DNA from: Marinococcus sp. PL1-022
Lineage (GTDB): Bacteria; Bacillota; Bacilli; Bacillales; Marinococcaceae
Assembly (NCBI RefSeq): GCF_033845285.1
Contig: NZ_JAWXCX010000001.1
Coordinates: 1,937,495 to 2,001,494, forward strand
Direction of reading: 5' to 3'
Length of the DNA stretch: 64,000 nt
Shown here: one piece after another, positions 1 through 8,340 of the stretch
How the letters are laid out: each line of letters begins with the position of its first letter
Position numbering within the stretch: position 1 is the first letter of the stretch
The notes under the pieces: model-generated
The model's input: only the letters and a program-made list of their open reading frames with translations
Told to the model about the DNA's origin: nothing
Database searches by the model: none
Translations under genes and position numbers: made by a program

Positions 1-428
1 TCAAGCTCGCCGTTATTTAATACGAGCCATGCCCAGCCGGAACCAAAACGTCCGGTAGCTGTCGCGCCGAATGCTTCTTTGAATTTGTCAAAGCTTCCCC
101 ATTTGCTCTTAATGGCATCTGCCACTTCGCCTTTTGGTTCGCCGCCGCCGTTAGGGCTGAGAAGCTTCCAGAAGATGGAGTGGTTGGAATGGCCGCCGCC
201 GTTGTTTCTTACTGCGGTGCGGATATCCTCAGGAACAGCGTTCAAATCGCTGATCAGTTCATCAACGCTTTTGTTTTGAAGGTCGCTGTGATTTTCCAAG
301 GCTGAATTTAATTTTGTTACATACGTGTTATGGTGTTTATCATGGTGAATGTTCATTGTCTGCTCATCGATATGAGGCTCTAATGCGTTTGGTGCAAAAG
401 GTAGATCTGGTAGTTGATGTGTACTCAT
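1..428 (-). CDS. sodA: Superoxide dismutase, Mn/Fe type (5' part, runs off window start)
   Basis: Dismutates superoxide to oxygen and peroxide in the cytoplasm. The first 142 residues are visible. They carry the family N-terminus with the HHDKHH helix, whose first His (residue 28) is a metal ligand, and the [10 protein letters not shown] stretch with the second ligand His83. The Asp and His ligands near the C-terminus lie outside the window. The start ATG is preceded by AAGGAGGG at good spacing. The gene opens the cluster just as sodA does beside yqgC in Bacillus subtilis. Mn versus Fe use cannot be settled from the part seen; the Bacillus homologue uses Mn. Confidence 0.96.
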   Translation of the reverse strand, partial: MSTHQLPDLPFAPNALEPHIDEQTMNIHHDKHHNTYVTKLNSALENHSDLQNKSVDELISDLNAVPEDIRTAVRNNGGGHSNHSIFWKLLSPNGGGEPKGEVADAIKSKWGSFDKFKEAFGATATGRFGSGWAWLVLNNGEL

Positions 429-516
429 ACAAAATGCCCTCCTTGAAAGTTCTGGTGGTTTGTTCAAAGTGACTCTGTAATAATTTAGTATACAAAATTA
501 CACTTAGTCTACTTTT

Positions 517-545
517 ACTTTACCAAAACAATTCTTATTTTTCAA
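517..545 (-). promoter_or_regulatory. Probable sodA promoter
   Basis: On the minus strand TTGAAA (540-545) and TAAAGT (517-522) are 17 bases apart. This is a fair sigma-A match, about 90 bases upstream of the sodA start. Confidence 0.5.
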
Positions 546-718
546 ATCAGCTTTCCGGTTTATTCAAACTAGAAAGCCTGCCACGGTTGATTATTCCCGT
601 ATGCTTCTTCTTTAAACATAAAAATCGCACCAGCATCCGCTGCATTTGAAAAAACCAAATAACAAATACCGGCTCCATCCCCGGCTGACGCCGTCCCGGT
701 CAGGGCTTTTTTCAAAAC

Positions 719-748
719 AAAAAAACTTTCCCGTGCAGGACGGAAAAG
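719..748 (-). terminator. Terminator of the tRNA operon
   Basis: A 9-bp stem (740-748 with 726-734, loop 735-739) is followed on the minus strand by seven T. It lies 46 bases past tRNA-Ser. Confidence 0.85.
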
Positions 749-793
749 CTTTCGGTGCCGCTATATAGAAATCGATGTTTAACATAATAATTA

Positions 794-886
794 TGGCGGA
801 GGAAGAGGGATTCGAACCCTCGCGAGCCGTAAAGCTCCTAACGGTTTTCGAGACCGTCCCCTTCAGCCGTACTTGGGTATTCCTCC
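794..886 (-). tRNA. tRNA-Ser (CGA)
   Basis: Class II tRNA of 93 nt with a long variable arm, acceptor stem GGAGGAA/TTCCTCC and encoded CCA. The anticodon stem ACGGT/ACCGT encloses loop CTCGAAA, giving anticodon CGA, which reads UCG. Last gene of the five-tRNA operon. Confidence 0.97.
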
Positions 887-916
887 ATATACATATTTAC
901 CCACCGCTTCTTAAGG

Positions 917-993
917 TGGTGGACCCTGTAGGACTCGAACCTACGACCGGACGGTTATGAGCCGTCTGCTCTAACCAACTGAGCTAAGGGTCC
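917..993 (-). tRNA. tRNA with CAU anticodon, probably tRNA-Ile2 (lysidine type)
   Basis: 77-nt cloverleaf with encoded CCA, acceptor GGACCCT/AGGGTCC and anticodon loop CTCATAA, so CAU. The cluster holds a second CAU tRNA that matches the Bacillus elongator Met. This one resembles the isoleucine tRNA whose C34 is changed to lysidine by TilS to read AUA. The assignment rests on resemblance; elongator Met is the alternative. Confidence 0.8.
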
Positions 994-1017
994 TTAACAG
1001 TATTGCAGACAAAAAAA

Positions 1018-1094
1018 TGGGGCGGTTGATGGGAATTGAACCCACGAATGCCGGAACCACAATCCGGTGCGTTAACCACTTCGCCACAACCGCC
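1018..1094 (-). tRNA. tRNA-His (GTG)
   Basis: 77 nt including CCA. Anticodon GTG. The extra 5' G (position -1) opposite C73, diagnostic of histidine tRNA, is encoded in the DNA. Confidence 0.97.
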
Positions 1095-1114
1095 GTATGA
1101 GTATGTAAATATAT

Positions 1115-1191
1115 TGGTAGCGGCGGAGGGGATCGAACCCCCGACCTCACGGGTATGAACCGTACGCTCTAGCCAGCTGAGCTACGCCGCC
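1115..1191 (-). tRNA. tRNA-Met (CAT), elongator
   Basis: 77-nt cloverleaf with CCA, anticodon loop TTCATAC. The body matches the Bacillus elongator methionine tRNA as I recall it. It lacks the initiator features (three G-C pairs in the anticodon stem and an unpaired first base). Confidence 0.9.
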
Positions 1192-1192
1192 A

Positions 1193-1267
1193 TGGCTCCG
1201 CAGGCAGGATTCGAACCTGCGACCAATCGGTTAACAGCCGATTGCTCTACCACTGAGCTACTGCGGA
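1193..1267 (-). tRNA. tRNA-Asn (GTT)
   Basis: 75-nt cloverleaf with CCA and anticodon GTT. First gene of the operon. Only one base separates its 3' end from the following tRNA-Met. Confidence 0.97.
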
Positions 1268-1298
1268 ATGTGTTACTGCCGTTTTTACGACAGTAATT

Positions 1299-1327
1299 AC
1301 TATATCATTTCCCCAAAAACGCGTCAA
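1299..1327 (-). promoter_or_regulatory. Promoter of the tRNA operon
   Basis: Minus-strand TTGACG (1322-1327), 17-base spacer, TATAGT (1299-1304). Close sigma-A match 32 bases upstream of tRNA-Asn. Confidence 0.85.
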
Positions 1328-1345
1328 ACAGAATTTTGTATTTCT

Positions 1346-1828
1346 TTAAACAAGAATTATTATAATATAAATGGCGTTCACTAGCAATATACCGCCCTTT
1401 ATAACAACGCTTGCGATAAACCCGCCAACAGATCCCACACCAATTTTACCAAGCTGTTTCCACGATTTCTGGCCACCAATTAACTCTCCAATAACGGCTC
1501 CGGCAAGCGCGCCGATCAGAATACCGGCGACCGGGATAATAAACGGGCCGACGACCAGTCCGATCAGGCTCCCCCAAATGCCGTATTTGGTACCACCGCT
1601 CCGCTGGATTCCATAATAGTTAGCCGCGTAATCAATTACAAACAGCAGCACAGCAATAACCGCCTGTATCACCCAGTATACAACACCGATATCCGTAAAT
1701 CCGTAGCCCAGTGCAAACAAAAGCGCAGCTGCTGCGTGAAAAATCCCGCCCGGCAGAATCGGATAAACAACCGCGACAAGCGCCAGCGCGTAGCAGGCAA
1801 TCCCCAGCAAATACCAGATAAATTCCAT
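1346..1828 (-). CDS. DUF456 family membrane protein (YqgC-like)
   Basis: 160 residues, almost wholly hydrophobic, with about four or five membrane segments and glycine-rich stretches typical of the DUF456 family. The function of the family is unknown. The start ATG has GGAGGA at ideal spacing. Its place next to sodA is the place of yqgC in Bacillus subtilis, which supports the assignment. It is cut off from the upstream symporter gene by a strong terminator, so it should have its own promoter, which I could not define. Confidence 0.88.
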   Translation of the reverse strand: MEFIWYLLGIACYALALVAVVYPILPGGIFHAAAALLFALGYGFTDIGVVYWVIQAVIAVLLFVIDYAANYYGIQRSGGTKYGIWGSLIGLVVGPFIIPVAGILIGALAGAVIGELIGGQKSWKQLGKIGVGSVGGFIASVVIKGGILLVNAIYIIIILV

Positions 1829-1890
1829 ACGTTCCTCCTTTTGCAGCCATAATGGTATTCTATAGCCGCTTTTCTCTTTGTATAATCAAT

Positions 1891-1922
1891 AAAAAAGAAG
1901 GAGGCGGTCCTCCTTCTTTTTT
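1891..1922 (-). terminator. Terminator after the Na/Pi symporter gene
   Basis: Perfect 14-bp stem (1891-1904 with 1909-1922) and a 4-base loop, ending in six T on the minus strand. It begins inside the stop codon of the symporter gene. Confidence 0.9.
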
Positions 1923-3552
1923 ATGACACTTCCCGGTCATCCAGTACCGTTTCAGCAATATTCACTGAATGGTCGCCGATCCGTTCAAGATTACTGATCA
2001 TGTCCACAAACACAATACCTGCAGAGCCGGAGCATCGTCCTTCATTCAGGCGGAGTATGTGTTTTTTACGCAGTTTCCGCTCCATTTTATCGATGTCTTC
2101 TTCCTGCCTGGCAACCTGCTGGGCAATTTCATAATCATCTTTTTCAAGTGCTTCAACTGCACGGTTAAATGTGCTGATCGTCAGCGTGAACATTTCATTT
2201 AAATCCTTGTACGCTTCTTCTGAAAGCGTCACTTTGTTGGTCAGCTGATAGTCCACAAGCTCCATCACGTTTTCCATATGGTCGCCGACGCGTTCAATAT
2301 CACGGACGGTGTCCATCACTACGGAGTGCTTGCGTGAATTTTCTTTAGACAGGGAACGCGCGGAAATACCGATCAAATAATCCGTAATATCTTTATCCAG
2401 GTTGTTGATTGCTTCTTCATACCGCACAATCTTTTCAGCATCTTTTTTATTTTTTGTTTCCAGATAGCTTTCACTTTTCCTTAAGCCTCTTCCCGCATAA
2501 TCGGCCATCCGGAGTGTTTCGAGCTTCGCCTGGTCCAAAGCGATCGCCGGAGACTGGTAAATAAAGCTTGGATCCAGATGCTTCGGCTTATATTCAATCT
2601 CTTCGTCACTTCCAGGGACGAGCTTGGTCACTATATACGCAAGAGCCCCTACAAACGGCAGCTGGATAATTACGTTTGAGATGTTAAATATACCGTGAGC
2701 AAACGCAATCGTCATCGGCTGGTTTAAATTGAGCGCATCCTGCAAAAAACTAATAAAAGCCGTATACGGAACAAGCAGAATGAGTACGATCGTCGCACCG
2801 ATCAGATTAAAGATAACGTGCGTCAAGGCTGTACGCTTTGCTGCCACGGAAGCACCAATAGCTGCAATAACCGCCGTTACAGTTGTACCTATATTATCCC
2901 CGAACAGGATTGGAAGTGCGGCGTCGAGCGATATAGCATTCTGGGTATACAGCTCCTGAAGCAGTCCGATCGTCGCCGAGGAACTCTGCAGTCCTACTGT
3001 AAAGATGACCCCTACCAATAATCCCAACAGCGGATTGTTACTCATGCTGATGGTTAAATCGTTAAATGCCGGCAGTTCTTCGAGCGGTGCCACTCCGTCC
3101 CCCATAAGTGAAAGTCCGAAAAACAGGGAACCAAAGCCGAAAAAGGTTTGTCCTATGTTGCTTACTTTTTTGTTTTTAAAGAAAAAGATCATTACTGTAC
3201 CAATAAATATGATTGGAAGAGCATATTCTTCGAGTTTAATCCCGATAATAAATGCCGTTACCGTTGTTCCGACATTTGCCCCCATAATAACGCCGATTGC
3301 CTGCCGCAGTGTCATAAAGCCTGCGCTGACAAGACCGACTGTAAGTACTGTAGTTCCAGAGCTTGATTGAATAAGTATAGTTACGATAATCCCAACCAGC
3401 ACGCCCATAAATGGGTTGGAAGTGAATTTATCCAGAAGATCCCGGAGCCTGTCGCCAGCAATTTTCTGCAGGCCGTCGCCCATGTATTTGATTCCGAACA
3501 GGAATATCCCCAAACCACCAAAAAAAGTAAACAAAATCGTTTGAATATCCAA
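1921..3552 (-). CDS. Na+/phosphate symporter with C-terminal PhoU-like domain
   Basis: 543 residues. The N-terminal ~310 hold the two inverted Na/Pi-cotransporter repeats, each with its signature (QSSSGTTVL near residue 62 and QSSSATIGL near residue 190) amid membrane helices. Residues ~340-540 are a soluble helical PhoU-like region with an ERVGDH motif and an ERIGDH motif. Members of this family import phosphate with sodium, or export it; direction is not settled by sequence. The start is TTG with AAGGGG nine bases ahead; no ATG lies near. A single-gene unit with its own promoter and terminator. Sodium coupling fits the Mrp operon at the other end of the window. Confidence 0.92.
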   Translation of the reverse strand: MDIQTILFTFFGGLGIFLFGIKYMGDGLQKIAGDRLRDLLDKFTSNPFMGVLVGIIVTILIQSSSGTTVLTVGLVSAGFMTLRQAIGVIMGANVGTTVTAFIIGIKLEEYALPIIFIGTVMIFFFKNKKVSNIGQTFFGFGSLFFGLSLMGDGVAPLEELPAFNDLTISMSNNPLLGLLVGVIFTVGLQSSSATIGLLQELYTQNAISLDAALPILFGDNIGTTVTAVIAAIGASVAAKRTALTHVIFNLIGATIVLILLVPYTAFISFLQDALNLNQPMTIAFAHGIFNISNVIIQLPFVGALAYIVTKLVPGSDEEIEYKPKHLDPSFIYQSPAIALDQAKLETLRMADYAGRGLRKSESYLETKNKKDAEKIVRYEEAINNLDKDITDYLIGISARSLSKENSRKHSVVMDTVRDIERVGDHMENVMELVDYQLTNKVTLSEEAYKDLNEMFTLTISTFNRAVEALEKDDYEIAQQVARQEEDIDKMERKLRKKHILRLNEGRCSGSAGIVFVDMISNLERIGDHSVNIAETVLDDREVS

Positions 3553-3612
3553 ACTCTACATCCCCTTAGTCGCTTTATGAATTTTGGCAGTTTTTTTGCC
3601 GCACCCAATCTA

Positions 3613-3641
3613 TTTTTAAAGTAAATCGAATGGTTTGTAAA
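3613..3641 (-). promoter_or_regulatory. Probable promoter of the Na/Pi symporter gene
   Basis: TTTACA (3636-3641), 17-base spacer, TAAAAA (3613-3618) on the minus strand, about 60 bases upstream of the TTG start. Confidence 0.55.
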
Positions 3642-3692
3642 GGAAATATTATGTTTTTCCAAAGTTATTTAACTTTTGGTTTTCTCCCGTAA

Positions 3693-3722
3693 AAAAAGAG
3701 AAAGCCGCAGCTTCCTCTTTTT
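3693..3722 (-). terminator. Terminator after the NfeD-like gene
   Basis: 13-bp stem with one G-T pair (3693-3705 with 3710-3722) and loop CGCA, followed by T-rich sequence on the minus strand. Confidence 0.88.
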
Positions 3723-3747
3723 CGATAAACAACCTTTAATATGGAAA

Positions 3748-4395
3748 TTACTGTTCTTTTACAGCCTTTTCAAGGCGCTTGACCCGGATGCGCGTACCAT
3801 CCACAGACATTACTTCAATTTCCTCTTCAGCATTCAGCCACTGATCGCCGCTTGTAGCACTGTAACGCTCTCCCTCGATCTCAACCGTACCAGTCGGGCG
3901 GAACGGAGTAACGGTGGTCCCCGTTTTACCGACCAGTCCTCCGTATGTCTGGTTCATTGAGTTATAGCCCTGTTCGCTCGTCAAACTGTCCTTTAGCATC
4001 AGCTTTGACCACAGGTCCCGCCGCGGGAAAACCTTGAGGAAAAACATCGCTGCAATGGCGCCGGCCAAAAAGCCGAAAATAACGAGTACCCCGTATATAA
4101 TAGTGGGTGTTGGTACAGCGATGGATACTCCCATTAACAGGAGCCCTACAATAGAGACAGTCCCGTCTCCAATAAGCTTGCCGTCAAGCAGGATCAGCCC
4201 AAGCCCGGCTGCATACAGTACAAGCACCCAGATGCCGGCTGCCCCTTCAAGATGGTAGGAAAAGAATAAGACCATAAAAGCTGTTCCCAGAATAAAAAAT
4301 AAGCTTTTGGACTTCACAAGAAATTCCGAGATTAAAAACATCGTCCCAAGAAAAACGACAATAAAGCCTATACTCGGGTTCGCTAACCATTCCAT
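3748..4395 (-). CDS. NfeD-like membrane protein (short form, no protease domain)
   Basis: 215 residues from the ATG at 4395. That start is preferred because GGAAGGGAG lies just ahead of it, while an upstream in-frame start at 4464 overlaps the promoter region and has no ribosome site. Residues ~1-135 hold about four or five membrane helices; residues ~150-215 form the NfeD OB-fold (GLVGKTGTTVTPFRPTGTVE and a basic tail). Short NfeD proteins usually act beside flotillins in membrane organisation and envelope stress. Here no flotillin gene is adjacent; floA lies 28 kb away. An exact sigma-W-type promoter sits upstream. Confidence 0.88.
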   Translation of the reverse strand: MEWLANPSIGFIVVFLGTMFLISEFLVKSKSLFFILGTAFMVLFFSYHLEGAAGIWVLVLYAAGLGLILLDGKLIGDGTVSIVGLLLMGVSIAVPTPTIIYGVLVIFGFLAGAIAAMFFLKVFPRRDLWSKLMLKDSLTSEQGYNSMNQTYGGLVGKTGTTVTPFRPTGTVEIEGERYSATSGDQWLNAEEEIEVMSVDGTRIRVKRLEKAVKEQ

Positions 4396-4467
4396 TGTAT
4401 ATACTCCCTTCCATAAACTTCTGTATTCATTAAGCAATACGGCCCCTAAACGCCTGATTATCATATA

Positions 4468-4494
4468 TACGCGTAAACTCTCGTAATCGTTTCA
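4468..4494 (-). promoter_or_regulatory. Sigma-W-type promoter for the NfeD-like gene
   Basis: Minus-strand TGAAAC (4489-4494), exactly 17 bases, CGTA (4468-4471). This is the ECF sigma-W consensus of Bacillus. The -10 element is 72 bases upstream of the chosen ATG. Confidence 0.82.
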
Positions 4495-4550
4495 CATTTA
4501 TTGTAACTCTTTTGTCTGCCAGCTGTCAGCTGAAAGCGTCTTCTCTGCAT

Positions 4551-4581
4551 AAAAAAGAGGCCCTGCGGCCCCTTCTCTTTT
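4551..4581 (-). terminator. Terminator after the DUF1002 gene
   Basis: GC-rich inverted repeat around GGGGCC/GGGCC with AAGAG/CTCTT arms, followed by six T on the minus strand. Confidence 0.78.
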
Positions 4582-4590
4582 ATACTAATA

Positions 4591-5490
4591 TTATGCCGAT
4601 TCCCCGGAGTCGCTGTTAAACCATCCCTGGACAGAATCAAGCATCTGCTCGAGGAAAGCAACAACGCGCGAAAGGAAATTCTGCGTATCTTCACTGTTTA
4701 CAAAGCTGTCGATGTTTTCCGAAGCTTTATCAAGCTGCTTCTCCATCTGTGACCAGTCAATATTTAAGTTCTGCATCCGGTCGAATAAGGAGACAAGCTC
4801 ATCTGTCTGCTCTTCGCTCAGTTCAATATTCATATCGCCTGAAACATTTTGCACAATGACCCGGATATCCTCCGTGTTATTGATCTCCGTGTTGTTTATT
4901 TCCTGCTTGATTTGTGTAATCAGTGTTGTTGCTTCTTCTTTTCCAATATCTTCGCCGAGCTCAGATGTTTTGGCAATCTCTTCATTTGCCACCTGCTTTT
5001 GATCCTCGGATATGTTCACATTGTTCTGCTGTTCGTAGGCCTTTAAAATCCCGGTCAGCGCGGCCGTCCCGGATACCTCAAACGGAGCCGTCACGTAAAC
5101 CTCTGCGTCCTCTACGCCCGCTGTTGCCAGCGCATTTGCATACATTCCTTCTGTAACCGTATCTATTTTATTCGTTTCAATATCGATACCCCCGCCGTTT
5201 TCAACTGCAGTAATTTTCGCAGAGGAGAGCGCGCGCGAACCGATTTCAGAGCTGCTTAAATAATCTCCGAGATATTGGTATTCTTCTTCGTTTGTAACCT
5301 CGACCACCGGTACTTCCCCTTCAGTTACATCCATTTCTTCAAGCAGCGAACTTCTTTGCTCTGAAGACAGATCCTGGCCGAGTGTCACTGTTACATCTCC
5401 TGCTGCAGCGTCTGCAGACGCCTCCTGGCTCACCCCAAGAACCCCTAACGTAACTACCCCGGCTGCTAATGTCTGCTGCCACCACTTCAT
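4591..5490 (-). CDS. DUF1002 domain protein, predicted secreted
   Basis: 299 residues from the ATG at 5490. AAAGGAGAG lies nine bases ahead; a TTG three codons earlier touches that site and is unlikely. Residues ~1-27 are a signal peptide ending in an A-S-A cleavage motif. The mature protein is acidic and matches DUF1002, a Firmicute exported family of unknown function, including the VTVTLGQDLSSEQR opening and the VYVTAPFEVSGTAALTGILK core. It stands alone, divergent from ispG, with its own terminator. I cannot assign a function. Confidence 0.87.
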   Translation of the reverse strand: MKWWQQTLAAGVVTLGVLGVSQEASADAAAGDVTVTLGQDLSSEQRSSLLEEMDVTEGEVPVVEVTNEEEYQYLGDYLSSSEIGSRALSSAKITAVENGGGIDIETNKIDTVTEGMYANALATAGVEDAEVYVTAPFEVSGTAALTGILKAYEQQNNVNISEDQKQVANEEIAKTSELGEDIGKEEATTLITQIKQEINNTEINNTEDIRVIVQNVSGDMNIELSEEQTDELVSLFDRMQNLNIDWSQMEKQLDKASENIDSFVNSEDTQNFLSRVVAFLEQMLDSVQGWFNSDSGESA

Positions 5491-5805
5491 TATGCTCAAC
5501 TCTCCTTTTTATGCCCTTTCATTTCCAACCCTATACTTTCATGACCAATATATTTATATTCGTCGCATCTATAGTCGTAAGCCCCGGAAAAAAGTTACAC
5601 TGCCCGCACTCTTTTGTTAGTTTCTCATCATTTTACAAAATGGCGGCTTCTGCATTTCTGATTTTCGCTCTCTGGAAGCAACTGCTTGCCAAGAGTATAC
5701 ACCCACTGATACAATTACGATGTGTTATAGACCACTATCAACCATTGTTGTTGCATTAGACGAGGCACGAAATAAATTCACCAATATAAAGGGGCGAATG
5801 GATAC
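5491..5805. other. Divergent intergenic region between the DUF1002 gene and ispG
   Basis: No gene seen. It must hold both divergent promoters. A fair ispG promoter is visible at 5686-5715; none is clear for the DUF1002 gene. Confidence 0.6.
5686..5715 (+). promoter_or_regulatory. Probable ispG promoter
   Basis: TTGCCA (5686-5691), 18-base spacer, TACAAT (5710-5715), about 90 bases upstream of ispG. Confidence 0.55.
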
Positions 5806-6933
5806 ATGAGCCAAATAACCCACCGCAGCGAAACCCGAGCAGTCAAAGTAGGTAATGTGACGATCGGTGGAAGTAACGAAGTAGTAGTACAAAGCATGAC
5901 CACAACAAAAACTCACGATGTGGAAGCGACCGTCGCGGAAATCCACCGCCTTGAAGAAGCCGGATGCCAGATTGTCCGTGTCGCATGCCCACAGATGAGG
6001 GATGCTGAAGCAATTCCGAAAATTAAACAGCGCATTAACATTCCGCTCGTTGTCGATATTCATTTCGACTATAAGATGGCCTTAAAAGCCATTGAAGGCG
6101 GCGCCGATAAAATCCGGATCAATCCCGGTAACATCGGAAAGCGGGAAAAAGTAGAAGAGGTTGTTGAGGCAGCCAAAGCCAAGGGTATTCCAATCCGTAT
6201 CGGCGTAAACGCCGGGTCCCTCGAAAAACGGATCCTTGATAAATACGGATATCCAACTGCAGACGGAATGGTCGAAAGTGCTCTCTACCATATTTCTATC
6301 CTTGAAGAGCTCGGCTTTTACGATATTATCGTTTCGATGAAGGCCTCAGACGTGCATCTGGCTATTGAAGCTTATGAAAAAGCGGCCCAGGCATTCAGCT
6401 ACCCGCTTCACCTGGGAATCACTGAATCAGGCACTCAATTCGCAGGCACAGTCAAAAGCTCCGCCGGTCTCGGGGCTATACTAAGTAAAGGAATTGGAAG
6501 CACGCTTCGTATTTCGCTCAGTGCGGACCCGGTAGAGGAAGTGAAAGTTGGACGCGAGCTGCTGAAAACATTCGGCCTTGCCTCCAACGCCGCGACGCTT
6601 ATCTCATGCCCGACATGCGGACGTATTGAAATTGATCTGATCAGCATCGCCAATGATGTGGAGGAATATATTTCCACCATCAAAGCTCCGATTAAAGTAG
6701 CCGTGCTCGGCTGCGCAGTTAACGGTCCCGGCGAAGCAAGAGAAGCCGATATCGGTATTGCCGGTGCAAAGGGTGAAGGCCTTCTTTTCCGCCACGGGGA
6801 AATCATCCGGAAGGTTCCGGAGGAAACCATGGTGGAGGAACTGAAGATTGAAGTCGATAAAATTGCTGAAGAGCATTATGCTAAAGAAGCAGAAAAAGAA
6901 CGGGAAGCTAAAGAAAAAGAGCTGACAAACTAA
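5806..6933 (+). CDS. ispG: 4-hydroxy-3-methylbut-2-enyl diphosphate synthase (flavodoxin)
   Basis: 375 residues. IspG performs the penultimate step of the MEP pathway, converting methylerythritol cyclodiphosphate to HMBPP with a 4Fe-4S cluster. The N-terminal TIM barrel (~1-260) is intact. The C-terminal reductase-like domain carries the cluster cysteines in CPTCGR (near residue 268) and in [10 protein letters not shown] (near 304). The tail after ~355 is a highly charged Lys/Glu run. The next enzyme, ispH, lies 10 kb downstream. The gene converges on zur and shares a two-way terminator with it. Confidence 0.97.
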   Translation: MSQITHRSETRAVKVGNVTIGGSNEVVVQSMTTTKTHDVEATVAEIHRLEEAGCQIVRVACPQMRDAEAIPKIKQRINIPLVVDIHFDYKMALKAIEGGADKIRINPGNIGKREKVEEVVEAAKAKGIPIRIGVNAGSLEKRILDKYGYPTADGMVESALYHISILEELGFYDIIVSMKASDVHLAIEAYEKAAQAFSYPLHLGITESGTQFAGTVKSSAGLGAILSKGIGSTLRISLSADPVEEVKVGRELLKTFGLASNAATLISCPTCGRIEIDLISIANDVEEYISTIKAPIKVAVLGCAVNGPGEAREADIGIAGAKGEGLLFRHGEIIRKVPEETMVEELKIEVDKIAEEHYAKEAEKEREAKEKELTN

Positions 6934-6944
6934 GCATTCGATGC

Positions 6945-6983
6945 AAAAGAGCTCCACCCATCATTTACGGGTGGAGCTCTTTT
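6945..6983. terminator. Two-way terminator between ispG and zur
   Basis: Perfect 15-bp stem (6945-6959 with 6969-6983) around a 9-base loop, with T runs on both strands. It serves the convergent ispG and zinc operon. Confidence 0.92.
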
Positions 6984-7010
6984 TTGTTTATCCTGCTGCA
7001 GATCCTTTGA

Positions 7011-7454
7011 TTATGCCGGCGCTGTTTCCTTTTGTTTCGCCTTTTTACATTCGGCACAAAGTCCGTAAATTTCAAATTTATGCCCCGTCACTTCAAAGCC
7101 GCCATCGACATTTTCATTGAGCCAGTCCATCGGGCACGTTTCAATTTCTCTCGTTTTTCCGCACTCAAGACAGATAAGATGATGATGGTGGGCCGTGGTC
7201 GAACAGGAAAAACGAAAATGCATTTCTCCCTCAAGCTCTGTCATTTCGAGAATGTCCATTTCTTCAAACAGAGACAGGTTGCGGTAGACGGTATCCACAC
7301 TCATTCCCGGATAATTTGTCTGCAGGGAGTGCAGCACTTCCTTTGCAGTCAGATAGCGTCTTTCATCTGAAAAAAGCTGAAGCAGTTCTTCACGCTTGGC
7401 TGTATATTTAAATCCCTGTTCCTTCATTATATTAAGCGCTTGGGTGACGTTCAT
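7011..7454 (-). CDS. zur: Zinc-responsive repressor Zur (Fur family)
   Basis: 147 residues. Zur binds operator DNA when loaded with zinc and shuts off zinc uptake. The winged helix occupies ~1-85, with recognition helix MSVDTVYRNL. The dimerisation domain has the His cluster AHHHHL and structural zinc site C-x2-C (CLECG) plus C-x2-C (CAEC). The protein aligns from its first residue with Bacillus subtilis Zur (formerly YqfV). It overlaps the end of the upstream permease gene by 23 bases, so it is the last gene of the zinc operon and should repress its own synthesis. Confidence 0.95.
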   Translation of the reverse strand: MNVTQALNIMKEQGFKYTAKREELLQLFSDERRYLTAKEVLHSLQTNYPGMSVDTVYRNLSLFEEMDILEMTELEGEMHFRFSCSTTAHHHHLICLECGKTREIETCPMDWLNENVDGGFEVTGHKFEIYGLCAECKKAKQKETAPA

Positions 7455-8292
7455 ATTTTAGCCTCCTGTTTCTTTTCCAGTTGATCCAAGTTCTGAGAGC
7501 TAAAGTAACAAAAAGTATAAGAGCGGCTGTCACTACAGTGCCTCCGCCAGAAGCAATGCCAAAAAAGATGGACCCGGTCACCCCGGCTGCCACGGAGGCT
7601 TCCCCAATGATAACAGCAATCAGAAGCATCCGTTTAAAGCCGGAGGCCCACTGCATCGCTGCCGCTGCCGGAAGCGTAATCAACGCCCCGGCAAGCAGTA
7701 CACCGACCACCTGCATCGACGCTGAAATAACAATCGCCAGCAGAACGGCAAGCAGCACATTGAGCATTTTAACCGGAATTCCGGCTGCTGCTGCCATTTC
7801 TTCATCGAAGGAAAGAAACATCAATTCCCTGCCAAATGCTGCAAGCAGCCCGAGGGCAGCAATCGTCATTAATCCGATAAACCAGAGATCCTCCATCTGC
7901 ACGGAAACGACGCTTCCAAACAGATAGCCGTACCATTCCGTCACCCCGTCAGCGGATACAGACATAAATACGGCGCTAAGCCCTACCGCTGCTGCCATTA
8001 AAATCGGGGCAGCAAGCTCCTGGAAGCCTCCGTAGGTATGGCGCACCCGTTCGATGATCAACGAGCCGGCAAACGCAAATAAAAAGCCGGTATATAAAGG
8101 ATTGATATCCCAAAAAGCCTGCAGATTACCGGCAAGCACTCCTGCTGTCACTCCGGCAAGCGTGACGTGAGCAAGAGAATCTGCTATCAGTGAGGACCGG
8201 CGCACGACTAAAAACGAGCCGATCAAAGGTGCCGTCAGGCCAATCAACACTGCTGCTATAATGCTTCGTTCCACAAAATTCATATCAAACAT
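7432..8292 (-). CDS. znuB: Zinc ABC transporter permease (second of two)
   Basis: 286 residues from the ATG at 8292, which has GAGAG eight bases ahead; a GTG three codons upstream is less well placed. It belongs to the ABC-3 family of manganese/zinc permeases with about eight membrane helices and the conserved segment FVVRRSSLIADSLAHVTLAG near residue 30. It is a diverged paralogue of the permease encoded just upstream, so the two may form a heterodimeric channel with ZnuC. Specificity for zinc is inferred from zur in the same operon. Confidence 0.9.
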   Translation of the reverse strand: MFDMNFVERSIIAAVLIGLTAPLIGSFLVVRRSSLIADSLAHVTLAGVTAGVLAGNLQAFWDINPLYTGFLFAFAGSLIIERVRHTYGGFQELAAPILMAAAVGLSAVFMSVSADGVTEWYGYLFGSVVSVQMEDLWFIGLMTIAALGLLAAFGRELMFLSFDEEMAAAAGIPVKMLNVLLAVLLAIVISASMQVVGVLLAGALITLPAAAAMQWASGFKRMLLIAVIIGEASVAAGVTGSIFFGIASGGGTVVTAALILFVTLALRTWINWKRNRRLKYERHPSA

Positions 8293-8340
8293 AGCCGTCA
8301 CTCTCTATTCTTTATTTTACACAAGGGTTGCTTTTCTTTG

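Larger units (their letters stand above)
429..793. other. Intergenic stretch between sodA and the tRNA operon
   Basis: No gene seen. It holds the probable sodA promoter, the tRNA operon terminator at 719-748, and a weak plus-strand hairpin near 683-712 that ends in a short T run with no gene in front of it. Confidence 0.7.

Noticed and set aside
683-712. Plus-strand hairpin with T run
   Set aside because: Stem is only about five good base pairs and no plus-strand gene precedes it.
3607-3641. Possible PhoP/PhoB-like repeats upstream of the Na/Pi symporter
   Set aside because: TTTACA and TTAAAA lie on an 11-base grid, but the repeat between them is poor, so the match is no better than chance in AT-rich DNA.
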